A program made the position numbers and the translations under genes. Shown here piece by piece: positions 45,083 to 54,075 of a stretch of 64,000 bases of DNA. Source of the stretch: Buxus sempervirens (taxonomy: Eukaryota > Streptophyta > Magnoliopsida > Buxales > Buxaceae); NCBI GenBank assembly GCA_947561395.2, contig OX387192.1, positions 2,480,001 through 2,544,000 on the forward strand, in the 5' to 3' direction. Each line of letters opens with the position of its first letter. Within the stretch, counting starts at the first letter, position 1. A model generated the notes under the pieces. That model saw nothing but the letters and a program-made list of their open reading frames with translations, ran no database searches and had not been told where the DNA came from.

Positions 45083-47040
45083 TCAGTTTGCCGAACTAAC
45101 GCTGCTTCAAAAGTAAGGGGAGTTTCCTCCCAGTTGTTCAGTACAAAATTTTGGGGAGCAGGGGAAATAGGGAAAGTCTGCTCCTCAAGCCCAGCATCCG
45201 ATGCCATCATCACCGGGTGGGTACTGCCCTTTTCTGCTACGGGGCCCAGTTCAGAAATGACCTTGTCTGGAACCTTTACTGCGGCCCAGTCAATAAACGG
45301 CAGTTCCATGTCTGCCCCTGTCTTTTCGCCTTCAGTCATGGCAAAGAATGCACCAACATCTTCAGAAAAGTCCACCTGCTGCTCGGGCTGTGGACCAGGC
45401 TCATCCACCGCTTCTAGTATCGGAGAGGGGTTATATGGTTGCAAAGCCGAAACAGAAGGCTTTTGAAATGGGTTGACATTGTAGTAGGGAGGTTTGGATT
45501 GGTCCATAGGAGGAGAAATTTGGATTATATAAGCGGGTTTTGGAAAGTTCACCCTCAGATGTGGGAGTTTTCCTTTGCTTCTGCTCTCCCCTTCTTCATG
45601 TTTCATTCTTCTCCAGCCTCTGGGCTTGAAGCCCAACCCTACTTTGGGGATCAGTTTCTTAGCCGTGATTGGCTCAACCATCCCCTGCAGATTGATCCCC
45701 AGGCCTTTCCCTGGGTGAAAGTGGTATTTCTCCATCACTTTCTTGACCATCTTTTCTGCAGTGGTCCCCTTTTCCTTCTTTTTCTCACACCCCCCAGGTA
45801 TGTAATTGACCGCCTCAAATTGAAATGAGTGGAATGCAATCTTGTCGACAGTTAGGTCCACATTGATCAAGGGTACATCAGGTGACACAATGGGTGGCAC
45901 CAAGTTTTCAGCTAGGACTGTTATCACCCTTTGCCCTCTTACATATTTCGCCCTTTGGTGGAGCGTGGATGGTATTGCCCTAGCCGAATGTATCCACGGC
46001 CTTCCTAGGAGCAGATTGAAGGCTGCGGGTATATCCATCACCTCAAATGTGATGTTAAAGATATTCGGCCCAATTGTGACCGGCAGTTCAATCTCCCCTA
46101 GGGAGTGGGTCTTGGAACTATCAAAAGCTCTCACTATCCGCCCATTCCGTTTGATCCTTGACTGGTCCAGGCCCAGCTTGGTAAAAGTGATTAACGGGCA
46201 AACGTTTAACGCCGACCCGTTGTCAATTAAAACCCGTGCAACCATGCAGCCCTTACAAAGCACAGTGATGTGCAAAGGGTCCACATGACAACACCCACCT
46301 GGGCTGATCTCACCCTCTGAGAAACTTATCACATTATGTGACAAGATTTGACCAACCATTTTACCAAGCTGGTCCGGATCAATGGTCTGGGATACGTGTG
46401 CACTCTGTAGCACCCTTAACAATGCATCCCTGTGCTTTTCGGAATTCAGCAAAAGGCCCAGTATTGAAATTTGGGCCGGGACCTTGTTTAGCTGATCCAC
46501 AAGATTGAATTCACTCTTTTTTATTATTTTTATGAGGTCTGCTGCCTCATTTTCTGCACCCTGGGGGGTGTCTTCTCCTACTTTATTTTTTCCCTTCTGT
46601 TTTCTTTTTTCTTCATTTTCTTTTTCTGTTTTTTCTTTTTCTACCTCTGTCTCCTTTTCTTTCTCTTCACCCCCTGCACATCTCCCCGACCTCGTCATGA
46701 GGTTCACCTCCTCCTGGTTCTGGTCCTTGACCATTGGAACCGTAGCCGTGATTCCCTCGCTGTAATTCCATGGTACAGCGGCCTCTGAATAGGCTAATTT
46801 AGGGATGTCAACCACTAGTGGCTGGAGTCTGGACCGGGATGTATGGGCCGGTTTAGGGATAGTTTGGGCCGGCTGCACATTTACAACCAGGGGTTGAAGT
46901 TTAGATTTGGTGGGGACAGAAGAAGTGATGGAAGCAGTAGTGGGGTCAAGATTGATGACCAGTGGAGCCTTAGACGGCTTGGATGGGGAATAAGTGGGTG
47001 GACTGCAATTGAAGACCAATGGGGGTCTTGCAGTATTCAT
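45055..47040 (-). CDS. Protease-region protein of element 1
   Basis: 661 aa, starting at an ATG directly after the gag stop and in the same frame as gag. Residues 1-85 hold four spaced PLV[F/I/V][N/D] repeats; 120-155 is a highly charged Glu/Lys tract. The retroviral-type aspartic protease domain follows, with the active-site loop LIDNGSALNV (Asp273) and the flap-side NLLLGRPWIH. A G-patch-like segment comes after (PGKGLGINLQG, GLGFKPRG). It would cleave the Gag-Pol polyprotein. It ends TAG at 45055, overlapping pol in the -1 frame at an A9 run (45064-45072). Confidence 0.9.
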   Translation of the reverse strand: MNTARPPLVFNCSPPTYSPSKPSKAPLVINLDPTTASITSSVPTKSKLQPLVVNVQPAQTIPKPAHTSRSRLQPLVVDIPKLAYSEAAVPWNYSEGITATVPMVKDQNQEEVNLMTRSGRCAGGEEKEKETEVEKEKTEKENEEKRKQKGKNKVGEDTPQGAENEAADLIKIIKKSEFNLVDQLNKVPAQISILGLLLNSEKHRDALLRVLQSAHVSQTIDPDQLGKMVGQILSHNVISFSEGEISPGGCCHVDPLHITVLCKGCMVARVLIDNGSALNVCPLITFTKLGLDQSRIKRNGRIVRAFDSSKTHSLGEIELPVTIGPNIFNITFEVMDIPAAFNLLLGRPWIHSARAIPSTLHQRAKYVRGQRVITVLAENLVPPIVSPDVPLINVDLTVDKIAFHSFQFEAVNYIPGGCEKKKEKGTTAEKMVKKVMEKYHFHPGKGLGINLQGMVEPITAKKLIPKVGLGFKPRGWRRMKHEEGESRSKGKLPHLRVNFPKPAYIIQISPPMDQSKPPYYNVNPFQKPSVSALQPYNPSPILEAVDEPGPQPEQQVDFSEDVGAFFAMTEGEKTGADMELPFIDWAAVKVPDKVISELGPVAEKGSTHPVMMASDAGLEEQTFPISPAPQNFVLNNWEETPLTFEAALVRQTDAASKKKLQ

Positions 47041-48768
47041 CTAGGCCATGAGTGAAGAGACCCGGTTTAGAGAGGAACTTATGTCCTCAGCAGCAAGATT
47101 ATTATTTTTTTGGGAGACCATGTTGATCTCCTCCTCTTCCTCCTCTGGGAAAAATCGGACCTGGACTGTGGTCCCCACAGGGGCTATGAGCTGTGATGGG
47201 TCAAAGGCCCTTCTGGTGGTGGATATGGCAGAGATGGAGTTGGATGGGCCTGCCCCATTGTGGTACGGCAGAGGGTTCTGCCCAATATCATTCCCGGACG
47301 GGGCCGGTGCAGCAGTGTTAAAGACCAAAGCCTTCTGGTCCAACAAATCTTGAACTGCATGCTTCAATACCCAGCAGGTATCTGTAGAATGCCCCGGTGC
47401 ACCCATGTGGAAGTCACAGGTGACCGACGTGTCAAAATTTCTCCCCCTGGTGGCATTCGGGTTGGGCTCTTTCAGAGTCAAATATTCCCCTTTCAGCAGG
47501 GTTGGCAATAGTTGGGAAAGAGATATGGGTAGAGGGGTGAAAACCCGGTTCTTTCTTGCTGCGAACCAGGCATCCCGCTCCTCCTTAGAAAAAGTCCTCC
47601 TTGTGTTACTTGGCACAGACGGAGAGAAGTTGACATTCATCGGTGTCTGGTACGACTGCTGGGCCTGCTGGGCCTGTTGGGGTGCCGAGATGTTGACGTG
47701 CAGTGGCTTCTTGGCTGGAGGAGCCTGGACCAGGTTCACCTCCCCTTCTTTTCGGGCCCCCGTCTTTTTAAACCCGGCCCCTTTCTTCTGGGCCATAGAG
47801 GCAGAGGAATCAGACTGCCCAGTCAGAGTAGAGTAGTCTATTAGCCGTCCTGACCTGACCCCTTCCTCGATCCGGTCCGCTACCTGTACTAGGGCTGCAA
47901 AGTTGGTGGTTATCTGACCCACCAGATGGTTGTAGAAGGGCTGGCCCAGTGTGCCCATAAAGGTGGAGATCATCTCCGGCTCTTGCATAGGTGGCCTGAC
48001 CTGGGAGGCGGCCTCTCTCCATCTCTTGGCGTACTGCCGTACCGGTTCATCCTTCCCCTTGGTCATCCTCATCATGTCGTACCGGTCTGGCACGATCTCA
48101 GAGTTGAACTTGTACTGGTCCAGGAAAGCATCGGCCAAGTCCTTCCACCTTCTAATCCTTCCATGGTCCACTGTAGCGAACCACCGAAGGGCTGACCCGG
48201 TCAGACTCCTCTGGAAGAGCTGGATCAGTATTCCATCGTCCCGGCCAAATTGGCACAGGGCCCCGCAGTATAGTTTCAGATGGCTTAATGGGCAGCCCGT
48301 GCCATCAAACTTGTCAAAATCCGGGCACCTGAACTTAGCCGGTAGACAGACGTCCGGGTACATGCACAGGTCCTCGAAGGTGGTGCCTGCATGGCTGCCT
48401 CCCCCCTTCACTTCCTTCAGCTCTGCTTGGATCCTCTCTATCCTCAGCAGCATTTTCTTCTCCATCTCATCTCGGGCCTTTTCTTTCTCCAACTCTTTCT
48501 CAGACTCAGCTGTATTTTCCCTGATCAGAATGGGCTCAGGGACCGGTTCAGAAATGGGCTCAGGCATGGGCTGAACCGGAGGCGGTATGTAGGCCTGAGG
48601 TGGTGGTGCCTGATGGGAGGTAGAGGCCTGGTTTTGGGCTTGGGCCTGTTGGGCCTGCGCCGCCAGTAAGTCCCCCAGCATCTTGGCCAGACCGGCCACT
48701 TGCTCCTGCAGTTGAGTAAAGTCCTGAGCAGGGACGGTAGCTTGGGCTTGGTTCTCTTCAGTATTCAT
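47041..48768 (-). CDS. Gag of element 1
   Basis: Capsid/nucleocapsid protein of 575 aa from the ATG at 48768. The frame is open further up to 48876, but the predicted splice acceptor at 48841 makes 48768 the first ATG of the spliced message. The N-terminus is Gln/Ala-rich with a coiled-coil-like stretch (DFTQLQEQVAGLAKMLGDLL), then a Glu/Lys helix. The retrotransposon gag domain follows (LCMYPDVCLPAKFRCPDFDKF, LTGSALRWFATVD, FNSEIVPDRYDM). Near the C-terminus an unusual C-x2-H-x5-H-x4-C motif (CDFHMGAPGHSTDTC) replaces the canonical zinc knuckle, as is common in this lineage. It stops at a single TAG, with pro continuing in frame. Confidence 0.93.
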   Translation of the reverse strand: MNTEENQAQATVPAQDFTQLQEQVAGLAKMLGDLLAAQAQQAQAQNQASTSHQAPPPQAYIPPPVQPMPEPISEPVPEPILIRENTAESEKELEKEKARDEMEKKMLLRIERIQAELKEVKGGGSHAGTTFEDLCMYPDVCLPAKFRCPDFDKFDGTGCPLSHLKLYCGALCQFGRDDGILIQLFQRSLTGSALRWFATVDHGRIRRWKDLADAFLDQYKFNSEIVPDRYDMMRMTKGKDEPVRQYAKRWREAASQVRPPMQEPEMISTFMGTLGQPFYNHLVGQITTNFAALVQVADRIEEGVRSGRLIDYSTLTGQSDSSASMAQKKGAGFKKTGARKEGEVNLVQAPPAKKPLHVNISAPQQAQQAQQSYQTPMNVNFSPSVPSNTRRTFSKEERDAWFAARKNRVFTPLPISLSQLLPTLLKGEYLTLKEPNPNATRGRNFDTSVTCDFHMGAPGHSTDTCWVLKHAVQDLLDQKALVFNTAAPAPSGNDIGQNPLPYHNGAGPSNSISAISTTRRAFDPSQLIAPVGTTVQVRFFPEEEEEEINMVSQKNNNLAAEDISSSLNRVSSLMA

Positions 48769-48839
48769 TGTTCTTGCTTTGGATCTGGTCACGGGAGCAA
48801 TGATTGCCAATAAGTGTAAATGTACCTGGGTTGAATGTA

Positions 48840-48862
48840 CCTGAGGAAAAAATGAATAAAAC
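48840..48862 (-). promoter_or_regulatory. Predicted splice acceptor before gag
   Basis: The minus strand reads a pyrimidine tract TTTTTTCCTCAG ending at 48841, then exon sequence from 48840 with no ATG until the gag start at 48768. It pairs with the LTR donor at 53567 to define a 4.7-kb leader intron. Confidence 0.6.
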
Positions 48863-48949
48863 ATGTTAGCTTCCATTTATCTTGAGTCACACCCCTATAC
48901 ATGTAAACCAGTAGGTTAGGTGAACACCAATCCAGATATTTTTTTTTGT

Positions 48950-49853
48950 TTTGTTTTGAGTTGGAATATTCTAGGGCTTCCAAGGGTCCCAAATTTTTTA
49001 TTTGATTGATAAAAATAACCAACCAAGGTTTTCATTTTTTTTTTTTTTTGATTTGATTGATAAAAATAACCAACCAAAGGTGTCTTGGACTACTCTATCC
49101 AAGTATCCCACAAATGTTTTGATTTGATTGATAAAAATAATCAACCAAAGGTGTCTTGGACTACTCTATCCAAGTATCCCACAAATGTTTGGATTTGATT
49201 GATAAAAATAACCAATCAAAGGTGTCTTGGAATATTCTAGGGCTTCCAAGTATCCCACAAATGTTTTGATTTGATTGATAAAAATAACCAACCAAAGGTG
49301 TCTTGGACTACTCTATCCAAGTATCCCACAAATGTTTTGATTTGATTGATAAAAATAACCAACCAAAGGTGTCTTGGACTACTCTATCCAAGTATCCCAC
49401 AAATGTTTGGATTTGATTGATAAAAATAACCAATCAAAGGTGTCTTGGACTACTCTATCCAAGTATCCCACAAATGTTTTGATTTGATTGATAAAAATAA
49501 CCAACCAAAGGTGTCTTGGAATATTCTAGGGCTTCCAAGTATCCCACAAATGTTTTGATTTGATTGATAAAAATAACCAACCAAAGGTGTCTTGGACTAC
49601 TCTATCCAAGTATCCCACAAATGTTTTGATTTGATTGATAAAAATAACCAACCAAAGGTGTCTTGGACTACTCTATCCAAGTATCCCACAAATGTTTTGA
49701 TTTGATTGATAAAAATAACCAACCAAAGGTTTTCATTTTTTTTTTTGATTTGATTGATAAAAATAACCAACCAAGGTTTTCATGGAATATTCTAGGGCTT
49801 CCAAGTGTCCCACTTTTTTTGATTTGATTGATAAAAATAACCAACCAAAGGTT
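48950..49853. repeat. Tandem repeat, about 13 copies of a 71/76-bp unit
   Basis: Each unit contains TTTGATTTGATTGATAAAAA and 'ccaaccaaaggtgtcttgga'. Starts fall near 49001, 49050, 49121, 49192, 49268, 49339, 49410, 49481, 49557, 49628, 49699, 49747 and 49821. Two unit types alternate: a 71-bp form with 'ctactctatccaag' and a 76-bp form with 'atattctagggcttccaag'. The array lies inside the predicted leader intron. Confidence 0.95.
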
Positions 49854-50131
49854 TTTTTTCTTCTTCAAATTTGCTGAATTTTCTCAGTTTTCAAGTTCCA
49901 GAGTTTGACTGACCCATGTTTGAGTTGAGTTGGTGTCAAAAAATATGACACCTTGGTTTCCTCTTTGATTTTCAAACTTAGGTTAAATCCTGAAAGAATA
50001 TTTTATTTTATTCTTTTTTTTTGTTTTTCTTTCTGTATGCTCTTTTCGGGGTGCCTAAGGATTATCCACAGTGTTTTAGGCATTTTATTCTGAAAATTTG
50101 GGCTGAAAAGCCAATTTGTGCAATTTTTGAA

Positions 50132-50279
50132 TGTATCCGGTATAACATTCCGGATAATAATATGCCTTAATGTATCCGGTTACCATAACCGGATTCACGC
50201 ATATGCCTTTTTATCCGGAAATATATACCGGATATGAGCAGGGTTGTTATTAACCGGCCTGAGTTGCCGGTTATTGCCG
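50132..50279. promoter_or_regulatory. TATCCGG/CCGGATA cluster in the element 1 leader
   Basis: Four degenerate palindromes (TATCCGG..CCGGATA, TATCCGGTT..AACCGGAT, TATCCGG..CCGGATA, TAACCGG..CCGGTTA). Same core as the LTR and gene A/B clusters. It sits inside the leader intron, upstream of gag. Confidence 0.85.
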
Positions 50280-51776
50280 AAATGGCCCTTTTTGACTCAT
50301 TTTTTTCCCCAGATTTGATTTTTTTTCATTCCCAATTGATGTTCACCTTAATTTGACCTTCAAAACTTGCCCCAAATTGGGCTTGGACATCATACTTGCA
50401 AAATTCCCCAAATTTTAAGAAAAGGACATGGCTTTACCTTGCCACCTTGTATTACCTTCATTCAATATGGTATTCACATTATACCTTGGCCTGTAAAACA
50501 TGCAAACGGCCTTCCCACATTTACACCCAATTCCCCAAACGCAATTGTGTGCTTTTAGCTGAAAACGTGTTTCTCCACCTTCAAGCGTATGGTTTTTGGG
50601 TTTTGGCTTAATTGGCAACTTAGAACTCAAGTCTAGTGATGCCCGGAATCGAATCACAGATCCCATTGTCATCACATCATTGACCCAAATTCTAAGGTAA
50701 ATGTTTTCACTTTCGCTTTCCGAAGTCACGACCTCGGTGCGCCAAGCTACACACATTCATGGTTCAACTTCCTAATAGGTAAAGGGTAGGCTGTGCAAAT
50801 TGTTTCAAGTGCTCAAGTGCAATTTTAAAATTGTGGTAACATTCATAACGTCCCAGCCCCTTGCCACTCTTTTTCGTAGCCATGCATTCAATTTCAAGCC
50901 AAGGTACAAATGACAAAGATAATGAAGCTAAATACAAGCAAGCAAGCTCCAAAACAACTAAACATGCACAAAAAATATTACATGCCCAAAAAGTGTTATA
51001 CAAAACATGTTATTTGCACAAACAACAATTAAATCATGTAAACATGCTTGAAACCCAAAAGCATTCCTAAAATTCCATATTTTCATGCTCTTTTTCATGC
51101 TCAAAGTGTACCATTTACCCCAAATTGAAGCCTAAAATTTTAGCACTTACTTGGCATGGTTCAAAAGTGTTTCAATGAGGTAAAACATGCTTGAAATCCC
51201 CCAAATATACACTGAAATTTCCAGAATTTTCATGCTCAAAAGTGCTTCCCTTATATCCCAAATTAATGCCTAAAAGTTTAGCAACTACTTGACATGGTAT
51301 ATTGGTGAACATACTAAAAAAAATCTACAATGTGCACTAAAATTCCAGATTTCATGCTCTTGGTTTTCATGCTCAAATCAAATCCCCCTATACCCCAAAT
51401 CAAAGGCATAGCATAACAAAAAATTTTTAAGCACAAAAAGCATGCTTTATGAGAATCATGTTTGAATACCCCAAAAATTCTGAACTCCTAGATTTCATAC
51501 TTCTAATTCTCATGTTCAAACCATGGTACTCAAAATCCAAATTAGAGCATGTTATCACCAAATGCATCAAAATCATGCTTCAAGATAGGCTTCTCCTAAA
51601 TCAATCTCTAGGCAACATCAATCAAAACATACATGACTTGATCCATATAACATTCAAAAGCATCTCAATCTGATTTGAAATACAAGAATATACACAAATA
51701 AAGTAAACAAAATAGCAAGCATTCAAAAAGTAAAGAAAAAGCATGAACATACAAAAAAAAGGCTTAAATCCACAAG
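50280..51776 (-). other. Element 1 leader, no gene recognised
   Basis: Between the primer binding site and the motif cluster. A 113-codon minus-strand frame at 50415-50756 has no recognisable domain. From 50900 to 51720 short phrases such as 'catgcttgaaa.cc.aaa' and 'ccccaaat.ga.gcctaaaa.tttagca' recur at about 110-140-bp spacing, an old decayed tandem array. Confidence 0.5.
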
Positions 51777-51794
51777 TCCCCAGCAGAGTCGCCA
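51777..51794 (-). other. Primer binding site, tRNA-Arg
   Basis: The minus strand reads TGGCGACTCTGCTGGGGA, complementary to the 3' end of a plant tRNA-Arg including CCA, two bases inside the 5' LTR. Ogre-type elements use this primer. It lies inside the predicted leader intron, so spliced transcripts would lack it. Confidence 0.88.
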
Positions 51795-51869
51795 GTTGTG
51801 AGACATGGGAAAAAATCACCGGAGTGATCGTCCCTCCGTCAACACACGGGCTCAACGCAAAAATTGGGA

Positions 51870-51878
51870 GAGTCGCCA
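51870..51878 (-). promoter_or_regulatory. PBS-like sequence in U5
   Basis: The minus strand reads TGGCGACTC, the first nine bases of the primer binding site, 76 nt upstream of it. The same word sits near the 3' end of every LTR in the window (31640, 31252, 19022, 22098 and 10880; one mismatch at 18645). Confidence 0.7.
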
Positions 51879-53565
51879 CCATTCATGATTTTGGGGTGAG
51901 AATGGACACCAAAGATTCAAAAGTAAGCAAAAATAGCCAAAAGACAAATTCTAGGGTAAAAATAACCCTATTTGAAAATCAAATCCAGAGATGGGTAAGG
52001 GGATTAGATTATGAACGGGGGAAGGTGTTAGGCACCCCCATTCATCCACACGAAGTGGTTGCCAAGTGTATATTTATGCAAAAAACAAAGTAAGAAAGCT
52101 TGCTAAAAATCATGAGAAACCTTGAAAAAGGAACAATGTATGATATTTTCACATGAAGATCCAAATGGATTTTAGACCTTCTCTTATGTCAATATCACTT
52201 CTGGAGTATTTCAAAAGATGGAAATCAAAGTAGAGGTTGCATAAAACCAAGTTAAATCAAATCCGGAAAATTCGGTAAAAAGTATGCCATTTGCCTTAAA
52301 ATCATTCAAATCCAATTCTGAATTGACCCAAACCAAATCCATTTGAAAGATTAGGGTAAATAAGAATCTCATGCAAAATTTCACTTCATTCCAATGAAAA
52401 ATCTAGGAGTTATGCTCCTTTGAAGTTGCTGTTGGGGATTTTTAAAAGTAGTAAGTGGGCAACTTTGGAAAATTGTCTAGAAAAATCCACTACATAGAAA
52501 TCCACGAAATTTGGTGTGATTGAAGTCTGTATGGCCATCTTTCCAGAGAAACTAGCCTCATACAAAAATCCCTTCGGACGTGCCTTGGGTGGTCTCCCGA
52601 ACAGGCCCCGAAGATCACAGATTTACCCAGAAAAATGCAAATGAGCAGTTCTGAGTAAATCGGCTACCAATAATTCAAATGGAATCCAAAAATTATGAAA
52701 CCAACTGGATTTGAAAATAGACTCAAAAAGGAGTACTCAGAAATAAAAACCGCTCGAATCGGACTTAAAACGAACACATGGCGGCCCGTCGAAGTGACAA
52801 GTTCTGTACTTGGACCTGAACTGTCCACTTAATTTCGACAGAGAGGTGTCAAAAATCGGCTAGATAGAAATTCATGAAATTTGGTGGACATAAACTAGAC
52901 AGCCTCACCTTTCCCATGGTTCTGGAATCGCCCCAAAATTCATCCGGATGATGAAGTTACGGACGTCCGAAGTAAGGGTACAGGTGCTGTCAAGCTAAGC
53001 CATTTTTTTGAGTAAAAACCAAATCCGAAAATTGATAAAAATGAAATTCGTGCAAGATGAACACAAATACTTTAAAATCATCCGAAAAGCATTCCAGAAT
53101 TGATTGAGGCCATTTATTTGAGATTTATCACAATAAATGCAATAAACCCCAAATATGAGCCTATCCCGCCAAAATAGTGATATGTGTGCAAAAGTGAAAA
53201 AAACCTAGCAAGATCCATACACATGCATATAGATTCAATAAAATAGGTTCTAGCATAGCCTAGGGTGCCGTTCCATTATCGTTTCCCTCTGTTCTCTTTA
53301 AGATAATCAAGGGTACTTTGAATATGGAACGGTTTTCAATCAATCAAAAGCCTTACGCTACATGGGTTCTAGCACTAGGGTCAATCCCTAGTCTCGTTTC
53401 TCCTAGATCCGCCTTCACGTTTTACGGCTAGGGGAGTCTTGAGATACTTTGAGCCGGGGAAGGATTTCCACACATACAAACAAGGCTTTACACTACAGAA
53501 AGGTAGAAGAAGAGATCTAGATCTAGGAATGTAAAGACAGAAAATAAAAAGAAAAGTTGAGGCTT

Positions 53566-53571
53566 ACCTGA
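53566..53571 (-). promoter_or_regulatory. Splice donor in the LTR R region
   Basis: The minus strand reads CTCAG/GTAAGCC with the junction at 53568/53567, about 110 nt after TATA. The same CAG/GTAAG lies at matching places in the LTRs of element 2 (54988/54987), solo LTR C (21033/21034), solo LTR B (about 22573) and element 3 (about 24497). Confidence 0.7.
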
Positions 53572-53673
53572 GTGCTGGAGGCGATTCCACAGCGGTTTTC
53601 TTCTTCTCTTGGAGTTCTTCTTTGCGAGAATTCAAAACAAGAGTTGTGTCCCATTTACTCAAGGAGGAGGCTC

Positions 53674-53683
53674 CTATTTATAG
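53674..53683 (-). promoter_or_regulatory. TATA box of the element 1 5' LTR
   Basis: CTATAAATAG on the minus strand within GCCTATAAATAGGAGCC. The other LTRs have a TATA box at the same place. It predicts transcription start near 53645. Confidence 0.8.
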
Positions 53684-53838
53684 GCAAGGGCTAAGGTCAT
53701 TGGTAGACACAACTTAATGTCTAGAACCCCTCCAACCTAAACCCTAAGGTTATTTCCGCGATTTCCCCTCATTTAATGAGGGACATGATGGTAAAAGTGA
53801 AAAGCTCTCGGAAAACCCTAATTTTGAGCAAACTTAAG

Positions 53839-53987
53839 GTATCCGGTATATCAGGCCGGATAACAAAGGACTTTAAGGTATCCGGTAGATGGTACCGGAT
53901 ACATTAAGGCTCACATGTATCCGGATAATCATTCCGGATACATGAAGGAGTACTTGTATCCGGATTGAGCATCCGGATATAGGTAAA
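53839..53987. promoter_or_regulatory. TATCCGG/CCGGATA cluster in the 5' LTR U3
   Basis: Same four palindromes as in the 3' LTR, placed about 160-310 bp upstream of TATA, where enhancer or activator sites would be expected. Confidence 0.85.
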
Positions 53988-54075
53988 AAATTATTTTCTT
54001 CAAATTCTGTGCTGGCTTTCCAGGAGATAATGATTTTTGATGATTGTTTGTGCAATTTGGGGTGTCTACACCATT

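Larger units (their letters stand above)
31567..54070 (-). mobile_element. Element 1: complete 22.5-kb Tat/Ogre-type Ty3/gypsy retrotransposon
   Basis: Perfect 5-bp target duplication CCATT (31562-31566, 54071-54075). Two 2274-bp LTRs (31567-33840, 51797-54070) differ at one position seen by direct comparison (T at 32699, C at 52929). Order on the minus strand: 5' LTR, tRNA-Arg primer site, 2.9-kb leader with tandem repeats, gag, pro, pol with two RNase H domains and integrase, an antisense two-gene cassette, polypurine tract, 3' LTR. Dual RNase H and the tRNA-Arg primer site place it in the Tat group near Ogre. The near-identical LTRs mean a very recent insertion. Confidence 0.97.
51797..54070 (-). 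repeat. Element 1 5' LTR
   Basis: 2274 bp; identical to 31567-33840 except 52929 (C against T). Promoter, transcription start and splice donor for the element lie here. Confidence 0.97.

Noticed and set aside
48950..49853. Regularly spaced repeats resembling a CRISPR array
   Set aside because: The units are contiguous 71/76-bp tandem repeats with no unique spacers, inside a plant retrotransposon.
50415..50756. Possible extra gene upstream of gag, as in Ogre ORF1
   Set aside because: Only about 113 codons with no domain similarity I can recognise; Ogre ORF1 is much longer.
51777..51794. A tRNA-Arg gene fragment
   Set aside because: Only the 3' 18 nt match, next to an LTR edge; it is a primer binding site, not a tRNA gene.
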